Below, piece by piece: positions 24,353 to 32,260 of a stretch of 64,000 nt of DNA. The stretch covers positions 4,712,001 to 4,776,000 of the forward strand of contig NZ_SHLD01000001.1 of the NCBI RefSeq assembly GCF_004217615.1. The letters are read 5' to 3'. The notes below the pieces were generated by a model. It did no database searches. It saw nothing but the letters and a program-made list of their open reading frames with translations, and was not told the origin of the DNA. The first letter of the stretch is position 1, and each line of letters starts with the position of its first letter. The translations under genes were made by a program, and so were the position numbers. The DNA comes from Micromonospora kangleipakensis (GTDB lineage Bacteria > Actinomycetota > Actinomycetes > Mycobacteriales > Micromonosporaceae).

Positions 24353-25319
24353 TCACCTGGTGGGGACGTCCTCCAGGTGCAGCTGGTACCAGTGCTCGTC
24401 GGTGACCAGGTGCAGCACCGGCCCGCGGCCGACAGCCGTCACACGGGCCGGAAGCGGGCCGCCGTCGGGCAGGACGAGCCGGTACTCGCCGGCGACGCGC
24501 AGCGCGTCGCCGTCCAGTTCCCCGACGACGAACCGGTCCTGGTCCGGCCCGTACCCGCCGAGCAATCCGATCCGGGTGTGGCTGACAGCCAAGGCTCTGG
24601 CTCCGTCGATCGGGTTGCGCCACCCGGTGACCTCCCCACCTTGGACCCTCACGATCGGGAAGTCGGTGTAGTAGCAGGTCCAGACCGCATCGTCGGTGAC
24701 GTTGAGGGCGTAACAGTCGCTAATCGCGCCGAAGGTGTTGTCCACATGGGACGGAAAGCGCCACGCTGGCTGCAGCTCGGGTGAGAAGCGGATCAGGCCC
24801 ATGTTGCCGATCGGCGGAGGGGCGTCCCGGTCACCCCAGCCGTAGTTGCCGTACACGCCCTCATCGAAGTACCCCACCCACACCTCACCGGAGGTGGTGG
24901 TGAAGACGTGCTCGATGCCGTCGCCGAGGGTTGCCCGGGCCTCGATGTGTCCCTCGCTGTCGTAGATCACCGCGTTGCGGTCCGGGTCGTCCGGGCGCCA
25001 CCGGCACCGGGCTCCGACCACCAGCACCCGTCCGTGCGGCAGGGGCTGCACCGATGGGTGGGCCGCCGCCAGCCCCGGCAACGGCGTGACGTGGACGCTG
25101 TCGCCGGCCTGCCTGCTCGCCCGCACCGTTACGGGACGGTCGCTGGTCGGGTCAGGGAATGTCGCCCAGCCCGGTTGGGTGGTGACCGACCGACCGCAGC
25201 GCCGCGTTGTCGGCCGCATTAGCCCACAGCGCGACGAGGTCGCCGGCCGGTCCGACCGACGCCGACACCAGCACGTCGCCGCGGTAAGGCCGCACCAGCG
25301 GCGGACCCGGCGCCAGCAT
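24353..25319 (-). pseudogene. Beta-propeller-like hypothetical protein with a frameshift
   Basis: The front reads MLAPGPPLVRPYRGDVLVSA and SVGPAGDLVALWANAADNAA in one frame. The rest follows in another from about 25190: TTQPGWATFPDPTSDRPVTV, VQPLPHGRVLVVGARCRW, GDGIEHVFTTTSGEVWVGYF, YGNYGWGDRDAPPPIGNMGL and so on to the stop. Repeated strand motifs (VFTTTSGEVWVGYFDEGV; DDAVWTCYYTDFPIVRVQGG) suggest a propeller. The break falls in three tandem copies of the tetranucleotide GACC (plus strand, about 25181-25192), so a repeat slip could both break and mend it. About 320 residues when joined. Confidence 0.65.
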
Positions 25320-25518
25320 CCACGTCGGCCGCCCGTGGGCGGTCTGCTTCCTGTTCCGCCGACGGCCCTTCTCCCACGTCACTCCGGTACCTCATCACCA
25401 CGTCGCGCTCCGACGCCAGCCGATTCCACAGGTACCGCCCCACGGGCCACAAGCAGACCTGCCCCACGTCTGGTTCCCGGCCGAGCTCGGGCACGAACAC
25501 GTTCCACTTCTCGTCCAT
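25219..25518 (-). CDS. Possible small tryptophan-rich ORF
   Basis: The front MDEKWNVFVPELGREPDVGQ, then VCLWPVGRYLWNRLASERDV, looks coding. In the same frame the upstream codons (TWSDEQWEWVKLGCDARG) also look like protein, so the true start may be further upstream across a single-base shift near 25580. The last third overlaps the propeller-like gene and becomes low complexity. Not recognised; could be a relic. Confidence 0.35.
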   Translation of the reverse strand: MDEKWNVFVPELGREPDVGQVCLWPVGRYLWNRLASERDVVMRYRSDVGEGPSAEQEADRPRAADVDAGAGSAAGAALPRRRAGVGVGRTGRRPRRAVG

Positions 25519-25706
25519 GCCGCGAGCGTCGCAACCGAGCTTGACCCATTCCCACTGTTCGTCCGACCACGTGCGGGGGCGGAATCTCGGTCATCGGCAT
25601 CCGCGCCACGTTGGGCGACACGTGCCGCAACGACGACCGGGGGCAGTCCCGTGCCCCTGTTCGCCCGCTGGGCGGTGGCAGTGAGGAGCTGCCACCGCCC
25701 AGGCCG

Positions 25707-26972
25707 TCAACCTTGGTGGTGCCTGATGACCCGCACGGTGGTGGTGGCCTTGATCGGCTTGTCCTGCGGACCGCGCAGTTGAGGGTTGATGTAGATCAGC
25801 CGGCGCTGGCTCCGACCTGGCCCGTAAGGTTGCCGGCGCCAGTGTCCACGCACCCACCACCGGTACTCCCGGCTGACGCCTTCGCCGGTGGGTTGCCCGC
25901 CGTTTCCGTCGGAGCGCGATGCCCCTCGGCTGCCCCGGAACTGGATCAGGCGCACCTCGGGCTCATGCCGGCTCTGCCGGCGATAGGCCTTGCGGATGCG
26001 ATCGTCGACGGGAGCGTGGGAGGTCTGGGCCAGTTGCTGGGCGATGAGTAGGAGCGTCGCGTTGAGCGGTTGGGCGGGGTTGGTGGGTGCGAGGATCGAT
26101 CCGTCGGGGATTTGTGTGCACCACGTGGGGATGAGCCAGCCCACGTGTTCGCGGAGGCGTTGCAGGTCCGGTCCTTGCAGGCCGGCGCCGACAGCGCGGT
26201 ATCCGACGGCGACGACACCGTTGGTCGTACTGGTCCAGCTGAGGGCGGCCATGGTCTCCAGTGGCAGCGCCCAGGCGAGCAAGCCGTGGGGTGCGGGCAG
26301 GTCCGTGGACTCGAACGGGGTGTCGGGCAGTGCCGCTGTGGCGTGGCGGGTCAGGTCGGTGAATTCGGGGTCGACCCAGTAGAGGCGGGCGCCGTCCAAT
26401 CCGTCGGCGACGGCCTGTCGCGGCTCGGCCGGGAGCAGGTCGATCTGGTCCGGCCCCCGGAGCAGGGCGGTAAGCCGGTCGCGGACTTTCGGCAGCCGCG
26501 TCGCGGCCACGGGCATCTGCTGCCACTCCCCCACGGAGGTGAGGGTTCGACCGGCTTGCAGGCTGTCGACGATGGTGGCTTGCAGCTGGCGTAGAGCATG
26601 CCGGGCGTCGCCGGTGAGGTCGGCGCCGATGGCGGCTTGGGCGCGGGTGGCGAGACCCTCGGCGTCGCGCGCCTCGACGAGCATGGAGCAGGTGATGCAC
26701 GCCGCCCAGTCGGTGCCGTAGCGGTGGACCTGGTGGTGGTCGTCGGCGATGAAGTGGGCGTCGACGTTGCGGGTGCGGTGGACGTAGATGACTTTCGGGT
26801 CTGAGCAGAAGTCGCAGCGGTACTCGGCGGCGACGGTGTCGGCGGGGACGGGCTGCGGGTCGTGGTCGGGCCGACCGGCGGCGGCGGGGTGCCGCCATGC
26901 CCACTCCCCCGTGGCCAGGTCGGTGTACCGGTTGAGCAGTTGGCGGCAGACCTGGCAGGCGGTGGGGTTCAA
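25707..26972 (-). CDS. Mobile-element-associated protein with zinc-binding Cys pairs, 421 aa
   Basis: ATG 26972. The N-terminal part has three CxxC pairs: ACQVCRQLLNRYTDLATGEW, YRCDFCSDPKVIYVHRTRNV, WAACITCSMLVEARDAEGL. A large helical middle follows (HALRQLQATIVDSLQAGRTL; VADGLDGARLYWVDPEFTDL). The C-terminus is basic (YRWWVRGHWRRQPYGPGRSQ; RRLIYINPQLRGPQDKPIKA). I recall similar proteins in actinomycete integrative elements, always hypothetical; the RxIYINPxxxGPxxxPxK tail is shared with many of them and may contact nucleic acid. The start overlaps the stop of the upstream GGDEF gene by four bases. Confidence 0.7.
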   Translation of the reverse strand: MNPTACQVCRQLLNRYTDLATGEWAWRHPAAAGRPDHDPQPVPADTVAAEYRCDFCSDPKVIYVHRTRNVDAHFIADDHHQVHRYGTDWAACITCSMLVEARDAEGLATRAQAAIGADLTGDARHALRQLQATIVDSLQAGRTLTSVGEWQQMPVAATRLPKVRDRLTALLRGPDQIDLLPAEPRQAVADGLDGARLYWVDPEFTDLTRHATAALPDTPFESTDLPAPHGLLAWALPLETMAALSWTSTTNGVVAVGYRAVGAGLQGPDLQRLREHVGWLIPTWCTQIPDGSILAPTNPAQPLNATLLLIAQQLAQTSHAPVDDRIRKAYRRQSRHEPEVRLIQFRGSRGASRSDGNGGQPTGEGVSREYRWWVRGHWRRQPYGPGRSQRRLIYINPQLRGPQDKPIKATTTVRVIRHHQG

Positions 26973-27667
26973 GACTGCACCTGCCGTCGGGTCACCGTCC
27001 GGTGGGCCTGGTGGTCGCGTAGCCGTCGGCGACGTTGTATCGGCGGGGGCATGTGCATTCCGGGGTGGTAGTTGGCGATGTGGTCGCGGCGCTGCTTGGC
27101 GTGGTAGAGGGCGATGTCGGCTTGACGCAGGTGGCCGGCGAGGGTGCCGTCGAGGCCGTTGAAGTAGGTGACGCCGGCGCTGGCGTGCGGGGTGAGGGTG
27201 GCGCGGGTGCCGTCGGCGCCGGTGACGGTGATCGGGGGCGTGAGGGCGACGAGCGCGGCGGCGGGCGGATGGAGGTGGTCGTGGTCGTCGGCGGGCAGGA
27301 GCAGCAGGAATTCGTCGCCGGCGAGGCGGGCGGCGACGCCGCCGTGATGCGCCGCGGTGTGCGACAGGCGGTCGGCGGCAGCGACGAGGAGGGCGTCGCC
27401 GGCGTCGTGACCGTAGGTGTCGTTGACGGCTTTGAAGTCGTTGAGGTCGATCAGCGTCACGGTCAGGCTGCGCCCGGCCTCGGCGAACCGGATGAACAGT
27501 CGGGTGGCGCCGGTGCGGTTGGGCAGTCCGGTGAGCGGGTCGTGGTGGGCCTGCTGGACGGCGGCGGCGAGCTCGCGGCGCAGCCGGCGCAGTGCGGGCC
27601 GCGTGGTCGCTGCGCCGAGTAGGAAACCGAGGGCGGCGGCAAGGCCAGCCATGGCGATGGTGGACAC
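26969..27667 (-). CDS. Membrane-anchored GGDEF-domain protein (diguanylate cyclase-like)
   Basis: 232 residues from GTG 27667, with GGAAGG upstream. One N-terminal membrane segment (AMAGLAAALGFLLGAATT) is followed by a GGDEF domain: HHDPLTGLPNRTGATRLFIR, TLIDLNDFKAVNDTYGHDAG, VAARLAGDEFLLLLPADDHD. The active-site loop is AGDEF instead of GGDEF, a variant that can still be active. The metal-binding Asp in LIDLNDFK and the DxLT front are present. No RxxD inhibitory site is seen at the usual place. If active it makes cyclic di-GMP. It is co-transcribed with the zinc-finger protein downstream, and its location in a conjugative element suggests regulation of transfer or host development. Confidence 0.85.
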   Translation of the reverse strand: MSTIAMAGLAAALGFLLGAATTRPALRRLRRELAAAVQQAHHDPLTGLPNRTGATRLFIRFAEAGRSLTVTLIDLNDFKAVNDTYGHDAGDALLVAAADRLSHTAAHHGGVAARLAGDEFLLLLPADDHDHLHPPAAALVALTPPITVTGADGTRATLTPHASAGVTYFNGLDGTLAGHLRQADIALYHAKQRRDHIANYHPGMHMPPPIQRRRRLRDHQAHRTVTRRQVQS

Positions 27668-27794
27668 TGTGTTCCTTCCTCTGGAAAGGCCCGGGACGCG
27701 TGCTGTGGGGCTGGCGTCCCGGGCCCGGGGAAACGAGAAGCGGCCCGCCACGAGGGCGGGCCGGTGCGGGTCGCGGGGTGCGGCGACGGCGCGG

Positions 27795-28277
27795 TCAGCG
27801 GATGCCGAGGCGACGCCGGTCGGCGATGTCGGCCTGGGCGGCGAGTTCCGGGTAGGTCGCGCGGATGACGTCCCACACCTGGCGCAGCAGCTGGTGGCTG
27901 CTGTAGACGGGTGACGGGTCGCCGTACCGGTAGGTCATGGTTTCGGTGTCGACGTGTCGGGCGATGTGGCTGCGCGGGTTCGCGGCGAAGGGGGCGGGGC
28001 GGCGGCAGCGGGGGTTGGGGCAGTGCGGCGGCGGCTCAGGGGCTGCGGCGGGCTGCCACCGCTGGTACCAGTGCGGTCCCCGCCGCCCGTCGACGGCGAT
28101 GCCGGCGGTGATCCGGCCGCCATTGGTGGCCATGGTGAACTGGCGGCGGCAGTAGCTGCAGTGGTCGCGCCAGATGAAGCGGACGTCGCCGATGACGGCG
28201 GTGTGGCCGTCGAGGGTGAGCACGGGGGGTGGCGCGGTGGCGATCTCCGCGGGCAGGTCGGGGTGGTGTTCGGTCAC
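27795..28277 (-). CDS. Zinc-finger hypothetical protein of the conjugative element
   Basis: 160 residues from GTG 28277, preceded by GGAAGG. Beta-rich front (PPVLTLDGHTAVIGDVRFIW), Cys pair DHCSYCRRQFTMATNGGRIT, second cluster PPHCPNPRCRRPAPFAANPR with a nearby HIARH, and a helical end (HQLLRQVWDVIRATYPELAA). Looks like a nucleic-acid-binding accessory protein. No function known. It precedes the GGDEF gene by 127 bases and is probably in the same transcript. Confidence 0.65.
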   Translation of the reverse strand: MTEHHPDLPAEIATAPPPVLTLDGHTAVIGDVRFIWRDHCSYCRRQFTMATNGGRITAGIAVDGRRGPHWYQRWQPAAAPEPPPHCPNPRCRRPAPFAANPRSHIARHVDTETMTYRYGDPSPVYSSHQLLRQVWDVIRATYPELAAQADIADRRRLGIR

Positions 28278-28343
28278 GGTGGTTCCTTCCGGTAGCAGGA
28301 AGGGGCGAGCCGGAAACCGGCTCACCCCTTTGTGGGTGGGCGT

Positions 28344-28683
28344 TCAGGCGGACAGGAGCGTGAAGGCGCGCCGTTTGATCGCCGCGGCGGCGCCGTCGGA
28401 GAGGACCTTGTGGGCGCGGTGGTGGGCGCTGCGGGCGGGTTGCTCGTGGTCAAGCCACTCGGTGATGGCCTGGTAGCCGGCCCAGGCGGTGCCGCGGATG
28501 GCTGCTTGCGTGTCGGCTTCGTCGAACAGGTGCCGCAGGCTCCGTTCGCGGGCCATCTTCTTGAGGTAGGCCGATTCGCCGTCGTCGTCGGTGAGGGGCC
28601 ACAGCTGTCCGGCGATGTACTGAAGCTGCTCCCAGTCCAGCTGCCTCGCGCACGTCGCTGGATTGCGGCAGGCAGTTGGGGTG
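28344..28683 (-). pseudogene. C-terminal fragment resembling a DUF932 (plasmid/phage) protein
   Basis: Reads QLDWEQLQYIAGQLWPLTDD, then MARERSLRHLFDEADTQAAI, RGTAWAGYQAITEWLDHEQP, HHRAHKVLSDGAAAAIKRRA. The TAWAGYQAITEWLDH stretch is like the C-terminal motif of DUF932 proteins carried by plasmids and phages. No ATG or strong GTG precedes it. A stop lies about 20 codons further up, so the front two thirds of the gene appear lost. An alternative is a short independent gene starting at ATG 28556. Confidence 0.55.
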
Positions 28684-29189
28684 GGGCGCGGGCAGCGCCG
28701 AGGGCAGGCGGATGCGCCCGCACGGCGTGCTGGCAGCTGGTGTGAATGTCGTCAGCGGTGCCGGCGGGCGGTGGTGATGTCCACCAGTGCCGGCCGGCTC
28801 GTCGGACGTCCACGTGCGGCGACGTCCCGAGCCGCGGGCTGCGCCTGGGAGTTGCGGACGCCGGGGCGGCGGTCTGCTGTCACGGGCCGACCTGGGTAGG
28901 TGGGCCTGAGAAGCGGCTGGGCGCCGGCGGGCGTCGGAGAAAGATGCGATGTGCCGCGAACGCTACGGCCGGTGCCTGACAGGGCCTACCGGAAGGCAGT
29001 TCACTGCGACTCCGTCAGACCTGACAGGCCTGCGCCCACCCCGACGTCTCGCAGAGCGGGCCTCGCGCACTGGCGATGATGGCTTGCGCGGCGAGGTGGG
29101 GTCAGCGTCGTCGGGAGTGGGGCGGCGGCGCGGCCGAACATCATCGGCCGCGGCGATCAGGCAGGCAGGCTGGCATTCCGGGCTGCGGT
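28684..29189. other. Gene-poor stretch with CTGACAG sites
   Basis: No convincing reading frame. It carries CCTGACAGGGCC at about 28975-28986 and CCTGACAGGCCT at 29020-29031, the same heptamer found upstream of the operons at 29.9 and 57.9 kb. Confidence 0.5.
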
Positions 29190-29699
29190 TCACCCGTCGG
29201 CCCTTCCGTGGAAGACCAGGACGTCGGCATGCACCCTCATCCGGTCGGTGGCCGGGGCTTCGACAGCGACGAGGTGCTGCACGTAGGTGAGTCCCCTCGC
29301 CCGGGCGGCGCTGATGACGCGCGGATGCATCATGGCGTCGCCGCTGGCGAGGGCGACGACAAGACAACCGGCGCGACGCAGCCGGTCGGTGTGCGTGCGC
29401 AGCCACCCCGCCGCGGACTGCCGCGGCCACTGCATGACGATCAGCGCGGCCCGCTCGTGGCTCGCGAGACGGCGCCGGATCCGGCGGCCCGCCAGGTGCG
29501 CGGCTCGCTGGAGGTGTGCGCTGTTGGTGCCGTCGAGGATCAGGTCGCGGCGGTGGGTGAAGTTGGCGATCAGGCGCTGGGCGAGCGGAGCCGACACCAG
29601 CTCGGTGTCGGTCGGCAGGTGCCACACGGTGATCGGCACGGGCGGTTGCACGGGCACCAGGTGACCGGTCGGACGGGGTGACGGGCGGCGGTCGGTCAT
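29190..29699 (-). CDS. Methyltransferase-fold-like protein lacking a catalytic motif
   Basis: 169 residues from ATG 29699. The order resembles DNA (N4/N6) methylases: PLAQRLIANFTHRRDLILDG where the SAM-binding strand and DP(F/M)xG loop should be, AALIVMQWPRQSAAGWLRTH where the SPPY/DPPW motif should be, TDRLRRAGCLVVALASGDAM like the post-motif helix and strand, and GLTYVQHLVAVEAPATDRMR followed by ADVLVFHGR, like the family's last strand. The catalytic tetrapeptide is MQWP, and the SAM loop lacks its glycines. I infer a non-catalytic relative. It is divergent from the regulator-like gene at 29905, with CTGACAG sites between them. Confidence 0.5.
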   Translation of the reverse strand: MTDRRPSPRPTGHLVPVQPPVPITVWHLPTDTELVSAPLAQRLIANFTHRRDLILDGTNSAHLQRAAHLAGRRIRRRLASHERAALIVMQWPRQSAAGWLRTHTDRLRRAGCLVVALASGDAMMHPRVISAARARGLTYVQHLVAVEAPATDRMRVHADVLVFHGRADG

Positions 29700-29787
29700 G
29701 GGCGTGTGCCCCTGGACCGGTGACGTACTGACCAACAGGCAGACGGCGCAGGTCAGGCCCGCCGAACCCGGGGGCCGCCCGACAGGG

Positions 29788-29853
29788 CCTGACAGCCCCG
29801 GCGGCGGAACATGTCGCTGCCTGACCGCATCTGACAGCGATCCGTCCTGTCAG
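29788..29853. promoter_or_regulatory. Cluster of CTGACAG/CTGTCAG sites in a divergent promoter region
   Basis: CTGACAG at 29789-29795 and 29831-29837 and CTGTCAG at 29847-29853. The last two form an inverted repeat with a 9-bp spacer, typical of a dimer operator. The sites lie between divergent genes of the conjugative element and recur at 57759-57804 in front of the transfer operon. Confidence 0.55.
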
Positions 29854-29904
29854 CAGGTGGCACTGGAATGGGCGGCCTCGAACCGATCGAGCCGAGGAGC
29901 GCAC

Positions 29905-30636
29905 ATGCCCATCTCCGCCATCGCCGCCGCCGACCGGGCTTTCGCCCTGCTGGTCCGCGGTCCGGACCCGTTGCAGCTCGACGGCCGTGACGTGCCGGGG
30001 CTGCCCCGGCGTCGCCTGACCCTCGACACCGTCCGCGACCTGCTGGTCGGCGGGGTCGACACCGGTGTGTCGGACGCGGTGTGGCGGATCCTGTCCGCCC
30101 ACGCCCGCGCCGACGGCCCGGCGTGGGTGGTCGGCGCTGTCGGGGTGGCCGTGCCCGGACTGACCCTCATCGCCTCCCGGCTGGCGCACGGCTTTGCCAA
30201 GCAGGCCGACGACATCGGCTCCGAGGTCGTCGCCGGGTTCCTGCAGGCCCTGCGCGGCGACGACCTCAAGGGACCGCGCGTATGGCTGCGCCTGTGCTGG
30301 ACCGCGTGGCGTACAGGCCACGCCGCACGCCGCACGGAAACCACGCTGGAACTCCCCCACGATCTGCCGGTCGGCTCCCGCACCCCACGCTTCCCGTACG
30401 GGCACCCGGACCTGGTCCTGGCGCGCGCCGTCACCGCCGGCGTCATCACCGCCGAGCAGGCCGAACTGATCGGCGCCACCCGCCTCGGTGGAACCCTCGT
30501 CGATCACCTCGCCGCCGAGCTTGACGTGTCCGCGCCGGTGATCCGGATGCGTCGCCGACGTGCCGAGCAGACCCTCGCCGCCGCCATCCACCGAGGCGAC
30601 CTCGCCGTACGCGCCAACCGCGCACGCCCTCGGTGA
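29905..30636 (+). CDS. Sigma-like/helix-turn-helix protein of the conjugative element
   Basis: 243 residues from ATG 29905 with GAGGAG upstream. The helical layout (LTLIASRLAHGFAKQADDIG; SEVVAGFLQALRGDDLKGPR; VWLRLCWTAWRTGHAARRTE) resembles sigma region 2. The C-terminal part (ITAEQAELIGATRLGGTLVD; AAELDVSAPVIRMRRRRAEQ) resembles region 4, with a helix-turn-helix and a basic recognition helix. I recall similar hypothetical proteins in actinomycete ICEs. It probably binds DNA, perhaps the CTGACAG operators directly upstream. It is followed by the replication-initiator-like gene. Confidence 0.65.
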   Translation: MPISAIAAADRAFALLVRGPDPLQLDGRDVPGLPRRRLTLDTVRDLLVGGVDTGVSDAVWRILSAHARADGPAWVVGAVGVAVPGLTLIASRLAHGFAKQADDIGSEVVAGFLQALRGDDLKGPRVWLRLCWTAWRTGHAARRTETTLELPHDLPVGSRTPRFPYGHPDLVLARAVTAGVITAEQAELIGATRLGGTLVDHLAAELDVSAPVIRMRRRRAEQTLAAAIHRGDLAVRANRARPR

Positions 30637-30706
30637 TCGCCTCACCGTTGCGGGCAGCCAGCCCCTGCCTCGCCCATTCATCCCTGCCGTTCGCAAGGAG
30701 AAACGC

Positions 30707-31348
30707 ATGAGCTTGGAAGCGATCGTGTGGGCGCTCCACGACGCCCCCGACGTGCCGCCATCGTGCCTGGCCGTCCTACTCGGCCTTGCTAACCACGCCC
30801 ACAGCGACGGACGCGGTGCCCACCCGTCCCAGGAACGCCTCGCCCATTACGCCCGCAAGTCGGTGCGGTCGGTCCGCAACGACCTGGCCGAACTGCAACG
30901 CCGCGGCTTGATCCGCCGTGGCGACCAGCGGCACACCGCCTTCGTCCCGCTCGACCGGCGCCCGATCGTCTGGGATCTGGCAATCGAGCGGCGCCGCACC
31001 GTGCCAACTGCCCCAACACCCGAGATTGCGGTTGAGGCGGAACGGTCGGAAGCAGGCTTCCGGGGTTCCCCTGAACAGCCGGAAGCAGACTTCCGGTCGT
31101 CATCCGAGAAGGCGGAAGCTGGCTGCCCCCCGCAACGGGAACGGCCGGAAGCAGACTTCCCAACGACAGGAAGTGTGCTACCAAACGGCCGGAAGCACGC
31201 TTCCTACAAACCGTCCTTAACCATTAAAGAACCACGCGCGCGCCGGCGCCCGAGGCGCTCCGTCGACCGGCACTGCCCCCGCCACCGGGGATCCCCGGCG
31301 CACAACTGCGGCCCGTGCCGAAGCGAAGCGCTCGCGGGCCCCGAATGA
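30707..31348 (+). CDS. Winged-helix, replication-initiator-like protein with internal iteron-like repeats
   Basis: 213 residues from ATG 30707, with AAGGAG 7 bases upstream. The N-terminal domain (VPPSCLAVLLGLANHAHSDG; AHPSQERLAHYARKSVRSVR; NDLAELQRRGLIRRGDQRH) is a winged helix of the kind found at the front of plasmid and phage replication proteins. Residues about 110-160 are an 11-residue repeat containing SEAGF, PEADF or AEAGC, encoded by the 33-bp direct repeats listed separately. The tail (RRPRRSVDRHCPRHRGSPAH) is basic. By analogy with phage lambda gene O, which encodes the initiator and contains its own iterons, it may mark the replication origin of the element. Alternatively it is an ordinary transcription factor. 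Confidence 0.7.
   Translation: MSLEAIVWALHDAPDVPPSCLAVLLGLANHAHSDGRGAHPSQERLAHYARKSVRSVRNDLAELQRRGLIRRGDQRHTAFVPLDRRPIVWDLAIERRRTVPTAPTPEIAVEAERSEAGFRGSPEQPEADFRSSSEKAEAGCPPQRERPEADFPTTGSVLPNGRKHASYKPSLTIKEPRARRRPRRSVDRHCPRHRGSPAHNCGPCRSEALAGPE
31047..31205 (+). repeat. 33-bp tandem repeats with palindromic core CGGAAG-CAGA-CTTCCG
   Basis: Four units begin at 31047, 31080, 31113 and 31146, exactly 33 bp apart. Each starts CGGAAGC, and three continue to a near-perfect palindrome (CGGAAGCAGACTTCCG is the best copy, at 31080-31095). A fifth core, CGGAAGCACGCTTCC, starts at about 31190, with a weaker GGAAGTGTGC between. The unit length is a multiple of three, so the array is also read as an 11-residue peptide repeat. 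Confidence 0.8.
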
Positions 31349-31552
31349 CCGGCCGAAGCCAACGTCCCTGCCCCAGGGCGCCTCGGCGGCTCTGCGGCCC
31401 GGTGCGATCAACCGCCACGCAGTGAGCAGTTGGACCAGTTCTCGGGTGTGAGACGCCCCGCCTCTGCCTACATGGGCCGGACCGGAATTCGGAGCGATGA
31501 CATCTTGGGTGTGAACTCTCGGCGAGGCCGTCGGATCCGGTGTCGTCCGAGG

Positions 31553-31861
31553 TCATCCGGCCTGCGGAGGGTCGTCTCGGTCTGGGTCGGCTGGCGCGAT
31601 TGCTGTAGTTCGCTGCTGTGCTGCCGGCTTCGACCGCTCGTCCTCCCTGGTCCACCCGAGGAAGCGGCGGTGCAACGCGCCAGCCGACGTCCAGGGCATG
31701 TCCTCGGCGGCTTTGACGAGGTAGGAGCCGAGGTAGAGGGCCAGCGACACTGGAGCGTCCGCATACTCCGCCCGCAGCTCGCGCCTCCGAGTCGAGCAGG
31801 GCCACGGAAGGTCGCAGCCTCCGCAGCTCCAGATCGGCATGACCGGGCTGTGGGTGGTCAC
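31553..31861 (-). CDS. Small Cys-rich-front protein of the conjugative element
   Basis: 102 residues from GTG 31861, which overlaps the upstream stop by four bases. PIWSCGGCDLPWPCSTRRRE matches a recurring actinomycete type (hydrophobic-W-x-C-x2-C-x4-WPC). ADAPVSLALYLGSYLVKAAE and PWTSAGALHRRFLGWTREDE follow. It is usually 90-110 residues and of unknown role, often near XRE-TPR regulators in integrative elements. It is the last gene in a chain of overlapping tiny genes. Confidence 0.65.
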   Translation of the reverse strand: MTTHSPVMPIWSCGGCDLPWPCSTRRRELRAEYADAPVSLALYLGSYLVKAAEDMPWTSAGALHRRFLGWTREDERSKPAAQQRTTAIAPADPDRDDPPQAG

Positions 31862-32037
31862 CGCTCACCAGCCAGGAACCGAGTGGTGATCGTCCAGGCC
31901 TGCCGCCTGGTTGCCCAATCCACCTGCCAGCATCGGTACGGCACCAGCCGCGACCACCACACTCGGCAACCGACGCACATCCCGTCGAGCCCACGGACGT
32001 GTACCGCGAGAATCGCCTGCTCCTGATAGTCGCTCAC
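31858..32037 (-). CDS. Tiny Cys/Trp-rich protein, 59 aa
   Basis: GTG 32037 to TGA 31858: VSDYQEQAILAVHVRGLDGM, CVGCRVWWSRLVPYRCWQVD, WATRRQAWTITTRFLAGER. It has a CxxC pair plus a third Cys. It overlaps the gene on each side by four bases (GTGA both times), which strongly supports real translation despite its size. Probably a zinc-stabilised partner of its neighbours. Function unknown. Confidence 0.65.
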   Translation of the reverse strand: MSDYQEQAILAVHVRGLDGMCVGCRVWWSRLVPYRCWQVDWATRRQAWTITTRFLAGER

Positions 32038-32234
32038 TCGGCTTCTCCGTCCGGCCAGTGACCACGGTTGATCGGGATCCGGTGCCGGGTATGGCAGGGC
32101 AGTTCAACACCGCATCGGCAGATTCGCCGCCAGCTCTGCCAGGACCAGACCGGCCGGTGCCGTCGGGCGAGGGTCAGGGCGGTCGCGAGCAGATATTCGT
32201 CGTACGAGACGCGCTGCCTGTCTGGAGCCGACAT
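32034..32234 (-). CDS. Tiny basic Cys-containing protein, 66 aa
   Basis: ATG 32234. MSAPDRQRVSYDEYLLATAL, TLARRHRPVWSWQSWRRICR, CGVELPCHTRHRIPINRGHW, then PDGEAE. C-C-x5-C-H could bind zinc. It overlaps the next gene by four bases. This small helix plus Cys pattern is common in actinomycete elements beside XRE-TPR regulators; the role is unknown. Confidence 0.65.
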   Translation of the reverse strand: MSAPDRQRVSYDEYLLATALTLARRHRPVWSWQSWRRICRCGVELPCHTRHRIPINRGHWPDGEAE

Positions 32235-32260
32235 GCCATGAGAGCCGGCCCCCACTCGGC

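Noticed and set aside
25963..26904. Second long leftward frame inside the 421-residue zinc protein gene
   Set aside because: Arg/Pro/His-rich shadow in another frame. The 25707-26972 frame has Cys pairs and normal composition.
31047..31205. CRISPR-like array
   Set aside because: Repeats are contiguous in a coding frame at a 33-bp period, with similar sequence throughout the unit and no unique spacers. No cas gene is present.
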